Source: JAAYJT01 sp037445555
Lineage (GTDB): Bacteria > Bacteroidota > Bacteroidia > Bacteroidales > JAAYJT01
NCBI GenBank assembly: GCA_037445555.1
Contig: JBBIKG010000004.1
Location: forward strand, 75,038 to 139,037
Length of the DNA stretch: 64,000 nucleotides
Direction of reading: 5' to 3'
Translations under genes and position numbers: made by a program
In this document: positions 26,724-34,032 of the stretch, piece after piece
How the letters are laid out: each line of letters begins with the position of its first letter
Numbering within the stretch: position 1 is the first letter of the stretch
The notes under the pieces: generated by a model
Database searches by the model: none
What the model was told of the DNA's origin: nothing
Seen by the model: the letters and a program-made list of their open reading frames with translations, nothing else

Positions 26724-27803
26724 ATGGATCCATTACAAGACATAGGGTATTGCCTGATCAGTGAGCCATCTTCCATCTTCGATGCGATGATTACGGACAT
26801 CTTGGCTGCAAGGCACTACATCTATCTTGAAACCTACAAGTTTGGCAACGACGCTACAGGAAACCGCTTTCGTAATGCGCTCACCCAGAAAAGCCGTGAA
26901 GGGGTTAAGGTAAAGCTGCTGCTCGATTCATGGGGTGTGTCGCTGCCAATTTCATATTTTTCTGAAATGATACGTCATGGCGCAGAGGTCAGATATTTTC
27001 AGAAACTGGTGCTCACGTTCGATTTCTTCACAAAAAACCATCGCCGTAATCATCGCAAACTTTTAATCATTGACGACCGGATATGCTATATGGGGTCAGC
27101 TAATCTGACAGCGTATTCGGTAAACTGGCGGGAGCTTCAGATACGAATGACAGAAAGTACCCTGGTTCAATGTTTTAAAAAGATTTTCTACCAAAACTTC
27201 AACATCCATAAAACCTACATCTTCAATAAGTTTAATTACCGCAAAGCCATTCATTGCAACGGGTTCGAAATTATCCAGGATATGCCTTCGATTTACAGGC
27301 AGCGTATCAAAAAGAAATTTGAGCACCTGATCGCTCACGCTACAAAATCTATTTTCATAGAAACCCCTTATTTTCTTCCCGGGTTTAAACTGCGTAAGGC
27401 ATTGATGGATGCAGCACAGCGTGGGGTCAACGTCTACATTCTCATGCCACAGCATTCGGATGTTAAAATTGTCGATCTTTTGCGTAACCGGTATCTTGGA
27501 ATGTATTACCGAGCCGGGGTGAAGCTTCTAATGTACACCCCCAACAATCTTCATGCCAAGGATATGCTGATCGATGACCTGCTCTTTTGCATAACTACCG
27601 CCAATTTTGATTATCGCAGCTTCAGATACCAGCACGAACTTGCATTGCTTGGTCAGCAACCCGAAATCGTCAGCTTGCTCAGGAATCATTTAGAACAAAC
27701 CCTAAGTCATTGCGTGCCGTTTGATTACGACTTTTGGAAAACCCGGCCGATTATCCAGAAGATTTTTGAGCGATTACTGGTGCCGTTTCGTCATTTATTC
27801 TGA
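26724..27803 (+). CDS. Phospholipase D / cardiolipin synthase-like protein
   Basis: The protein has about 359 residues and two HKD motifs: NHRKLLIIDDRICYMGSANL in the first half and NNLHAKDMLIDDLLFCITTAN in the second. The spacing and the phrase YIYLETYKF fit bacterial cardiolipin synthases of the PLDc_2 type. There are no N-terminal membrane helices, unlike classical Cls, so it resembles ClsB-like enzymes. A TTG at 26715 extends the frame by three codons; the ATG at 26724 is preferred. The 3' end overlaps the convergent EamA gene by 9 bases. Confidence 0.87.
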   Translation: MDPLQDIGYCLISEPSSIFDAMITDILAARHYIYLETYKFGNDATGNRFRNALTQKSREGVKVKLLLDSWGVSLPISYFSEMIRHGAEVRYFQKLVLTFDFFTKNHRRNHRKLLIIDDRICYMGSANLTAYSVNWRELQIRMTESTLVQCFKKIFYQNFNIHKTYIFNKFNYRKAIHCNGFEIIQDMPSIYRQRIKKKFEHLIAHATKSIFIETPYFLPGFKLRKALMDAAQRGVNVYILMPQHSDVKIVDLLRNRYLGMYYRAGVKLLMYTPNNLHAKDMLIDDLLFCITTANFDYRSFRYQHELALLGQQPEIVSLLRNHLEQTLSHCVPFDYDFWKTRPIIQKIFERLLVPFRHLF

Positions 27804-28706
27804 GTGAGCGGGCACCTTTTTTCGATGAACCTGTTTATTATTGACCAGAAAAACCCCGAAAAAGATCAATGCAGCGGCCATCATTTTAACAAGGGTGAGG
27901 GGTTCGCCAAACCAGACCAGGCCTACTACTGCAGCAATAAACGGCTGCATGTAAATATAATAGCCCACCGAGCTGGCTTTCATATACTTAAGACCAAATA
28001 TGGTGAGAAGGTATGCCAACATGGTAGTCACCAGCACTACATAAGCTAGCGATAGAAGAATGCCCGTATCCATCACTTCCTTCGAAAGGTTCATCATCGA
28101 AGGAAAAATGACCGGAAAGGCTCCGGCAAACCCAAACAAAAATACCCATTTCATAACAGTAAGCGGGTGGTAACGGATCATCATCGGTTTGATGAGAACC
28201 AGATAAATGGCATAGGAGGTGGTGTTGACCAGTATAAATACCTTGCCGAGTGTATTACTGCTTACGATGGCTCCCTTTTCGGCCAGCACCAGCATAATGG
28301 CCCCGGCAGATCCCAGAAGGATTCCCAAAATATTGACCCAGGAGGCCTTTTCACGGATCAGCCAGGCAGCAAAAATGAGGACAGCAATGGGGCTGGTTGC
28401 CTGCAGGATGGCTGAATCGACCGGACTGCACAGGTTCAGGCCTTCGAAGAAAAATACCTGGTTGATTGAAACGCCCAGCATACTTGCCAGAGCAATTTTT
28501 TTCAGGTGTTCCTGCTCAACCTTCTCGCGTACGGTAAGCCACGAGAGAAGCCAAAACAGCGCCGCCGACACAGACAATCTGAAAAATATTATCTGCTTTG
28601 GCAGCAGAGGATGTGGCATGAGCTCTTTGGCAATCCAAAAATTGGCACCAAACATCAGCCCGGCCAGTAGCAATGCAATGTGGGCTTTCCATGTATTCTT
28701 AGCCAT
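27795..28706 (-). CDS. EamA/DMT-family transporter
   Basis: The 303-residue membrane protein has ten predicted helices in two EamA repeats (first about 7-140, second about 150-290). Typical phrases are AGLMFGANFWIAKEL, LQATSPIAVLIFAAWLIREK and a second-repeat YYIYMQPFIAAVVGLVWFGE. Drug/metabolite exporters of this family move amino acids or small metabolites, and the substrate is unknown. The frame is open further upstream, but MAKNTWKAH at 28706 fits the first helix. Confidence 0.88.
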   Translation of the reverse strand: MAKNTWKAHIALLLAGLMFGANFWIAKELMPHPLLPKQIIFFRLSVSAALFWLLSWLTVREKVEQEHLKKIALASMLGVSINQVFFFEGLNLCSPVDSAILQATSPIAVLIFAAWLIREKASWVNILGILLGSAGAIMLVLAEKGAIVSSNTLGKVFILVNTTSYAIYLVLIKPMMIRYHPLTVMKWVFLFGFAGAFPVIFPSMMNLSKEVMDTGILLSLAYVVLVTTMLAYLLTIFGLKYMKASSVGYYIYMQPFIAAVVGLVWFGEPLTLVKMMAAALIFFGVFLVNNKQVHRKKVPAHSE

Positions 28707-28743
28707 TTTGCAAAATTGCACCAATTTTCTTGTAAAAATAAAA

Positions 28744-28773
28744 GCGGGGCGTGGCAGATCTGCCACGCCCCGC
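28744..28773 (-). terminator. Intrinsic terminator after hsp20
   Basis: A perfect 15-bp inverted repeat (arms 28744-28758 and 28759-28773, centred on AGATCT) is followed on the minus strand by TTTTATTTTTAC. It ends hsp20 transcripts ahead of the EamA gene. Confidence 0.85.
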
Positions 28774-28792
28774 GCATAATCAAATATTTTAT

Positions 28793-29212
28793 TTACGAAA
28801 CCGAACTGCTGCGGCTGAGTTTTTGTTTTTCGTCAGCACATTTTGGGATAATCAAATGCAAAATACCATTGATATATCCTGCAGTGATTTTTTCTGCATC
28901 CACAGTTTTGAACAGCAAAAATGAGCGGCGGAAAGTACTACGCCCAAACTCCTGACGCAGATATACATGCCGCGCGGTGTCATTATCTTCCTCTTCATGC
29001 GAAATGGTCAGAATCTGATTATCAAGGCTTAGATCCTTCTTGTCGTAGCCCGGAATGACCAGCGAAAGGGAAAAGTTGTCGTCCGGCTCCCTGGTATTGG
29101 CAGCGGGAACACAGTCGAAGCCTATCTTGTCCATCACGTTTGCACGGCCCTAAAAAATGTTGTTGAAGATGTCGCTCTGGTAGGCAGGTGATTTCCAGCG
29201 AATGATTCTCAA
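28793..29212 (-). pseudogene. Hsp20 small heat shock protein with in-frame amber codon
   Basis: A TTG at 29212, preceded by a well-spaced GGAGGAA, opens LRIIRWKSPAYQSDIFNNIF and then hits TAG at 29150-29152. The same frame continues without shift through GRANVMDKIGFDCVP into a full alpha-crystallin domain: LVIPGYDKKDLSLDN, the AGYINGILHLIIPK C-terminal strand. Without the TAG it would be about 139 codons, the normal size. Either the gene is a recent pseudogene or translation restarts at the tandem GTG-ATG at 29137, giving a 114-residue protein lacking the N-terminal oligomerisation arm. Hsp20 proteins hold unfolded proteins in soluble complexes. A good terminator remains. Confidence 0.75.
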
Positions 29213-29389
29213 AGGATGTTCCTCCAAAATTAATTATATATTTAGGTGTTTGAATTTGAATGAACGGTTTCCATAACCGTACCGTGTCAATATTTTCCTG
29301 AATATTAAACACTTAGATAACATCTTGTCGCAAGGTCTTTAAACCCCTCTGTTGTGTTGGCATCAAACAATCTGCATCGAAAGAGTGTT

Positions 29390-29398
29390 TATCTTTGC
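29390..29398 (+). promoter_or_regulatory. -7 element upstream of flippase-like gene
   Basis: TATCTTTGC matches TAnnTTTGY and lies 53 bases before the start at 29452. Confidence 0.5.
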
Positions 29399-29451
29399 GC
29401 CCGGACTACGAATGCATAATCCAGCTGACATTCGCCCAATCACTTTGACTC

Positions 29452-30528
29452 ATGCCTAAAAAAAACCGTGACCTTTTGCGTTTCTTTTCATTCAGGCGAA
29501 TAGCCATACCGGTTTTTATCGGGCTTGTTGCAGCATCCTATCTCTTCATACGCGATTTTGACCGCGAGAGCTTCGCACAAATACGCTGGGCATCATCGGC
29601 GTGGCTCTGGTTAGGCGCGGCGCTAATCCTCATGGCTATTCGTACGCTGGCCTACATGTATCGCATACGACTGCTTACCGACCATGAACTCTCTTGGCGC
29701 AAGAGTTTTCAGGTGATAATGCTTTGGGAGTTCGCCTCATCAATCACTCCTTCGGTTGTGGGAGGTACTGCAGTAGCTCTTTTTATCGTCAGAAAGGAAG
29801 GAATCAGCATGGGGCGAACCACCTCGGTTGTGATGATTACGGCACTGCTGGACGAACTATTCTATATCATCATGGTTCCGGTGATAATCTTACTTGTAGG
29901 TACAGGAAACCTGTTTGTCGACACCAGCGACATGACATTGTTTGGAATGAAACTGGGAAGCCTGGGGCTATTTGTGATTGGATATGTATTTATCCTAGCA
30001 CTCACAGCAGTTATTGTTTACGGTATTTTTATCAATCCACGGGGTTTAACACAATTGCTGATCAGGATATTCAGCCTGAAAATGCTCAGTAAATGGTTAC
30101 CCAAAGCCAAACAGACCGGCAACGAGATCATTCTTACCTCGGCCGAGATGCGCGGGAAGTCTTTTATATTTTGGAGCAAGGCCTTTTTATCAACCTTTGT
30201 GTCGTGGACGGCACGCTTTTGGGTGGTTAATGCACTCATACTTGCCTTCATTCCTTTCACAGAGCATTTTCTGGTGTATGCCCGCCAGCTAATTATGTGG
30301 GTCATACTTTTAATAAGCCCAACACCCGGCAGCAGCGGAGTAGCCGAATTTTTCTTTCCGTTGTTTTTCAGCGATCTGATTGGAGCCAAATTAGGCACTC
30401 CGTTGGCTTTATTGTGGCGACTGGTTAGCTATTATCCCTTTATTTTTATCGGGCTGCTGGTTTTTCCCGTATGGATACGAAGGGTGTTTTTCGGTGGCCG
30501 CCGGTCAATTCGGTTTGCCAGCCGGTGA
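29452..30528 (+). CDS. Lysylphosphatidylglycerol synthase TM-region (flippase-like) membrane protein
   Basis: The 358-residue protein has about eight to nine membrane helices. Family landmarks are YMYRIRLLTDHELSWRKSFQ, WEFASSITPSVVGGTAVALF and the late ISPTPGSSGVAEFFF motif. The family (UPF0104/MprF N-terminal-like) includes lipid flippases and glycosyl-lipid transfer proteins. The catalytic lysyl-transferase domain of MprF is absent. The exact substrate is unknown. Its stop abuts the stop of the convergent glutamine synthetase with no gap. Confidence 0.85.
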   Translation: MPKKNRDLLRFFSFRRIAIPVFIGLVAASYLFIRDFDRESFAQIRWASSAWLWLGAALILMAIRTLAYMYRIRLLTDHELSWRKSFQVIMLWEFASSITPSVVGGTAVALFIVRKEGISMGRTTSVVMITALLDELFYIIMVPVIILLVGTGNLFVDTSDMTLFGMKLGSLGLFVIGYVFILALTAVIVYGIFINPRGLTQLLIRIFSLKMLSKWLPKAKQTGNEIILTSAEMRGKSFIFWSKAFLSTFVSWTARFWVVNALILAFIPFTEHFLVYARQLIMWVILLISPTPGSSGVAEFFFPLFFSDLIGAKLGTPLALLWRLVSYYPFIFIGLLVFPVWIRRVFFGGRRSIRFASR

Positions 30529-32037
30529 TTACCCGCAGTGGAAATACTCTTCGACGAGTTTCAGGATCCTTTCATTATCTCCTTCAATTTCCTGCCGCAG
30601 ATGCTGGTCGTTATAGCTTTTCAGCTTTGCAATAGTACCGTCGAGCAAATTTTCGGGGAATACTCCGTACTTGGTATAATGCTCTTTTTGGCTGGCGAGT
30701 TGCGCGGCTGAATCCCAGCATGAAAGTGGCAACTGTTTGAGTCTGGAAATTTTATCTCTGTGCTCCTTATGGAAAATGTTCACATCCACATACGTGTCAG
30801 AAGCGTACAGCAGAGCATCAGGCATTTCAAGCCCAAAGCGGGCAGCTGTAACCAGTCCTGCCAGGGTAAGATACACATCAGCCGAGCCGTCGGGGCAGCG
30901 GAACTCTACAGTTTGTACGTCCGAAAGGTCAATATCGTGTACCGGCTCCCCTGGGTTGGCATCAGAAATCATGTCGTGCCTACCTGTCCACCCGAGCGGC
31001 ACCCTTACTAGTACCGAACGGTTACGATCGCCCCAACAGATATTGGTGGGAGCCTCCTGGTGTGGCACCAGCCTGAAGTAGGAAGTCGGATTGGTGTTGC
31101 CAAAAGCGGTTAACGAGGGGGCCAAATACAGATATCCTGCGATAGCTTTTCGCGCATGATCGCTCAATATTTTATTTTCGAGCATCATATTTCTGCCGTT
31201 ACGTACCAGCTTGGTGTGGAAATGCAGTCCGCTTCCGGCTTTGCCGGTAGTAATTTTGGGGGCAAATGTGATGGTAACCCTGTGGCGGTGGGCAAGGCTT
31301 CGAAGTATCCATTTGGCGATCACCAGTTGGTCGGCGGCATCTTCTACATTGACAGGCTGAAATTCAATTTCGTTTTGTTCGTACTCCAGGTTGCCGATAA
31401 CAAAATTCCCCACTTCCGAATGTCCATATTTGGTGGCGCCCCCGGTATTCGAGATAGCCTTCATGGCCTCGGTACGAAATTTCTCCCATTTGATAAAGGG
31501 TGTTGACTCATGGTAGCCTCGTTGGTCGGTGGCCTTGAACAGCTCTTCCACCGGGCTTATGACATAATACTCAAGCTCGCCCATGGCATGAAATTCGAAA
31601 CCTGTTCGCTCCCTTAACACCCGGTGAGCTTTTCGCAGTACCTGTTCGGGAGCTCCGCTCATGGGATCGCCATCCTTTGTGTAATAGGAACATAGCAGCT
31701 CAAGCGTGGGAATTTCGTTGAAGGGGTTTACGAATGCCGTGCGGTAGCGAGGCACCACATATAAATCACTGGATCCGGCATCTAGGTGCCTGAACAGGCT
31801 CGATCCGTCAACCCGTTCGCCCTGCGAGAGAATTGTATCGAGGTGTTGACGATTATTGATAGAAAAATTCAACGTTTTCAGTCTCCCGTCAGCACCTACA
31901 TACCGAAAATTAATCATCTGAATGTGCTGATTTTCAACAAACCTGACGAGATCGGTCTTAGTGAATTCATGACTGGGTTTATTCAGGAACTTAACAAGAG
32001 GATTGGGGTTGAGATGTAAAAAGTTATTCATGGTCAT
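30529..32037 (-). CDS. glnA: Glutamine synthetase (type I-like)
   Basis: The 502-residue protein has a beta-grasp N domain (about 35-125) and the catalytic domain. Active-site phrases are MGELEYYVIS, SEVGNFVIGNLEYEQNEIEF, TGKAGSGLHFHTKL, the NRSVLVRVPL ATP/glutamate loop and EFRCPDGSADVYL. It condenses glutamate and ammonia with ATP. The usual adenylylation Tyr motif was not identified. The ATG at 32037 is used, with an alternative ATG two codons later. Its leader contains a terminator-like hairpin immediately before the start (separate entry). Confidence 0.87.
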   Translation of the reverse strand: MTMNNFLHLNPNPLVKFLNKPSHEFTKTDLVRFVENQHIQMINFRYVGADGRLKTLNFSINNRQHLDTILSQGERVDGSSLFRHLDAGSSDLYVVPRYRTAFVNPFNEIPTLELLCSYYTKDGDPMSGAPEQVLRKAHRVLRERTGFEFHAMGELEYYVISPVEELFKATDQRGYHESTPFIKWEKFRTEAMKAISNTGGATKYGHSEVGNFVIGNLEYEQNEIEFQPVNVEDAADQLVIAKWILRSLAHRHRVTITFAPKITTGKAGSGLHFHTKLVRNGRNMMLENKILSDHARKAIAGYLYLAPSLTAFGNTNPTSYFRLVPHQEAPTNICWGDRNRSVLVRVPLGWTGRHDMISDANPGEPVHDIDLSDVQTVEFRCPDGSADVYLTLAGLVTAARFGLEMPDALLYASDTYVDVNIFHKEHRDKISRLKQLPLSCWDSAAQLASQKEHYTKYGVFPENLLDGTIAKLKSYNDQHLRQEIEGDNERILKLVEEYFHCG

Positions 32038-32042
32038 AGTAA

Positions 32043-32076
32043 TAAAAAGGCTTTATTGATCGTGTCGTTAAAGCCT
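32043..32076 (-). promoter_or_regulatory. Terminator-like hairpin in the glutamine synthetase leader
   Basis: On the minus strand AGGCTTTA (32076-32069) and TAAAGCCT (32055-32048) form an 8-bp stem with a 13-base loop, directly followed by TTTTTATT. It lies between the putative -7 element (32105-32097) and the ATG at 32037. It therefore sits inside the transcribed leader and could act as an attenuator. Alternatively it could be the end of a short RNA. Confidence 0.5.
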
Positions 32077-32096
32077 ATGAATGCTGAAAACTGAAG

Positions 32097-32105
32097 GCAA
32101 ATATA
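32097..32105 (-). promoter_or_regulatory. -7 element upstream of glutamine synthetase
   Basis: TATATTTGC on the minus strand fits TAnnTTTGY, 59 bases before the glnA ATG. Confidence 0.5.
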
Positions 32106-32175
32106 ATATTTTGACCAAAACGATGTGTTAGCTCGCCCAAGTATGTTGACGTTTGCTACAAATTCGCTTTTGCGG

Positions 32176-33279
32176 CTACTTGCTTTGGCTGGCAGACAGG
32201 TAGGCTTCAATCAGTTTTTGTGCGGCCACATAGGGGCTAAACCTGTTGAGTTTGACACCCTCTTCAAGGAGCTGTATTTGTTCCATCACCCTGGGATCAT
32301 GATAAAACTTGTCCAGTAACAATTCTTCCACCGAGTGCATCATGATGCGCTGATCCTGGTCGTGTCTCTTTTTGGCAAAGAAACCCTTATTCATTGCAAA
32401 ATTCAAATAGTCGGTCATGATTTCCCAGGCCTCACCGATTCCATCCCCGGTGATGGCCGAGCAGGTCTCAACCCGGGGTTGCCATCCCGACTCAGTGGGG
32501 GGGAAATAATGCAGTGCATTGACCAGTTGCGCCTTGGCCAACTGAGCCCTTGGTATGTTGTCTCGTTCCGCTTTGTTGATTAATACCAGGTCGGCCATTT
32601 CCATAATACCCCGCTTGATACCCTGCAGTTCGTCGCCGGCTCCTGCCAGCATGAGAAGCAGAAATAGATCGGCCATATCGTATACCGCAGTTTCGGACTG
32701 GCCTACTCCCACGGTTTCGATAAAAATGATGTCGTATCCGGCAGCCTCGCACAGCACAATGGTTTCGCGGGTTTTGCGCGCCACGCCTCCCAGCGTTCCC
32801 GCTGAAGGCGATGGCCGGATAAATGCATTGGCATTGGCCGAAAGTTGTTCCATGCGTGTTTTATCGCCGAGGATGCTCCCTTTGCTTTTGCGGCTGCTTG
32901 GGTCGATGGCAAGCACCGCAAGCTTATGGCCTTTGCCAATAAGATGGGTACCTATGGCTTCGATAAACGTGCTTTTACCCACACCCGGCACACCGGTAAT
33001 TCCAACCCGGAAACTTTTGCATCGATGAGGCAGGCATTTTTCGATAATCTGCTGGGCCAGCTGTTGATGCGCGGGCAGATTACTCTCGATGAGGGTGATG
33101 GCTTTGCCAAGTATTGTCCGGTTTCCTTCGAGTATGCCGGCCAGGAATTCATTTTCGCCGGGTATGGCTGGTTTTCGTCGCGCATGTTGCCGGATGGCGT
33201 CGGGATTGATGACCGACGGTTGCTCGACTCCGGGGTTTACCTTTAATGCCGATCGGGGGTTGGTATCTCTTTCAGACAT
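32176..33279 (-). CDS. meaB: Methylmalonyl-CoA mutase-associated GTPase MeaB (ArgK)
   Basis: The 367-residue G3E GTPase has a P-loop GITGVPGVGKSTFIEAIG, a switch region DPSSRKSKGSILGDKTRM, Walker B-type FIETVGVGQSE and the NKAE base-recognition motif. The protein protects and reloads B12-dependent methylmalonyl-CoA mutase, part of the succinate-propionate route. The mutase genes are not within this window, although they often sit directly beside meaB. The frame is open 13 codons upstream; MSERDTNPRS at 33279 is the preferred start. Confidence 0.92.
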   Translation of the reverse strand: MSERDTNPRSALKVNPGVEQPSVINPDAIRQHARRKPAIPGENEFLAGILEGNRTILGKAITLIESNLPAHQQLAQQIIEKCLPHRCKSFRVGITGVPGVGKSTFIEAIGTHLIGKGHKLAVLAIDPSSRKSKGSILGDKTRMEQLSANANAFIRPSPSAGTLGGVARKTRETIVLCEAAGYDIIFIETVGVGQSETAVYDMADLFLLLMLAGAGDELQGIKRGIMEMADLVLINKAERDNIPRAQLAKAQLVNALHYFPPTESGWQPRVETCSAITGDGIGEAWEIMTDYLNFAMNKGFFAKKRHDQDQRIMMHSVEELLLDKFYHDPRVMEQIQLLEEGVKLNRFSPYVAAQKLIEAYLSASQSK

Positions 33280-33378
33280 AAATACGTACTTACCAGTAAT
33301 TGCAAAGGTATGAATCATTTTCTCCGGGGCGAAAAGTTTGAGGAGGGCAAATGGGGTATGTATAAATCAAAGTTTTCG

Positions 33379-33387
33379 TACTTTTGC
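33379..33387 (+). promoter_or_regulatory. -7 element of the tRNA-Lys/Pro/Thr operon
   Basis: TACTTTTGC matches TAnnTTTGY, 18 bases before the first tRNA, a typical distance for a stable RNA promoter. Confidence 0.6.
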
Positions 33388-33404
33388 AGTCCGAAACACT
33401 AACT

Positions 33405-33477
33405 CTCTCCGTAGCTCAGTTGGTAGAGCAGATGACTCTTAATCATCGGGTCGAAGGTTCGAGTCCTTCCGGGGAGA
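33405..33477 (+). tRNA. tRNA-Lys (CTT)
   Basis: The cloverleaf is complete. Acceptor CTCTCCG pairs with CGGGGAG (one T-G pair), followed by discriminator A. The D arm has GCTCAGTTGGTAGAGC, the anticodon loop reads ACTCTTAAT (anticodon CTT), and the T loop is TTCGAGT. CCA is not encoded. Confidence 0.96.
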
Positions 33478-33495
33478 CAAGTTCGGAAAAGGTTG

Positions 33496-33569
33496 CGGGG
33501 TGTGGCGCAGTTGGCTAGCGCGCTACGTTCGGGACGTAGAGGTCGCGAGTTCGAGTCTCGCCACCCCGA
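33496..33569 (+). tRNA. tRNA-Pro (CGG)
   Basis: Acceptor CGGGGTG pairs with CACCCCG. The anticodon stem CTACG/CGTAG encloses the loop TTCGGGA (anticodon CGG). The T loop is TTCGAGT. CCA is not encoded. It is 18 bases after tRNA-Lys. Confidence 0.96.
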
Positions 33570-33578
33570 CTTCAACAA

Positions 33579-33651
33579 GCCACTTTAGCTCAGTTGGTAG
33601 AGCAGCGCATTCGTAATGCGCGGGTCGTGGGTTCGAGTCCCATGAGTGGCT
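33579..33651 (+). tRNA. tRNA-Thr (CGT)
   Basis: Acceptor GCCACTT pairs with GAGTGGC. The anticodon stem GCGCA/TGCGC encloses TTCGTAA (anticodon CGT). Its 3' end is the source of the tandem repeat that follows. CCA is not encoded. Confidence 0.96.
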
Positions 33652-33786
33652 CCGCCCGAATGGGGCGAGAAGCCTGTGCTGACATGCCGACCATCGTCAG
33701 CAAGTCCCATGAGTGGCTCCGCCCGAATGGGGCGAGAAGCCTGTGCTGACATGCCGGCCATCGTCAGCAAGTCCCATGAGTGGCTC
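33636..33786 (+). repeat. 67-bp tandem repeat built on the tRNA-Thr 3' end
   Basis: The 17-base tRNA end AGTCCCATGAGTGGCTC occurs at 33636, 33703 and 33770. Copies 1 and 2 are full 67-bp units differing at one base; copy 3 is only the tRNA end. Each spacer holds two possible hairpins: CGCCC/GGGGCG, and TGCTGAC paired with GTCAGCA. The structure resembles repeated attachment-site scars at a tRNA, or a slippage duplication. Confidence 0.9.
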
Positions 33787-33795
33787 ACAGGATTA

Positions 33796-33840
33796 TACAA
33801 GCAAAAAAGACAACCCAGAAAGTTGTCTTTTTTGCTTGTA
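33796..33840. terminator. Bidirectional terminator between opposed tRNA genes
   Basis: A perfect 19-bp inverted repeat (33796-33814 and 33822-33840) with a 7-base loop contains A6 on one arm and T6 on the other. It can terminate transcripts from both sides, and its right arm touches the 3' end of tRNA-Arg. Confidence 0.9.
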
Positions 33841-33910
33841 GCCCCACCAGGAATCGAACCTGGATTTAAAGTTTAGGAAACTTCCGTTCTATCCGTTGAA
33901 CTATAGGGCC
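33839..33910 (-). tRNA. tRNA-Arg (CCT)
   Basis: Read on the minus strand, acceptor GGCCCTA pairs with TGGGGCT (wobble pairs included). The anticodon loop is TTCCTAA (anticodon CCT) and the T arm is CCAGG-TTCGATT-CCTGG. It converges on the other three tRNA genes. Confidence 0.95.
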
Positions 33911-34032
33911 GGGTTCGGGTACAAAAGTAATAAAATCCACCCAATTTACAATCATATCCATCACGGCGGCCTGGAAGCAGTTAAGTCAGATAGTCACCCC
34001 AACATGGCGGATTCCTGTCAGCAGGAGCTACA

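Noticed and set aside
33585..33876. Short ORFs over the tRNA-Thr and its repeats, one containing GTRTHDPRITNALLYQLS
   Set aside because: These are translations of tRNA sequence and its duplicated 3' end, a well-known false protein in databases.
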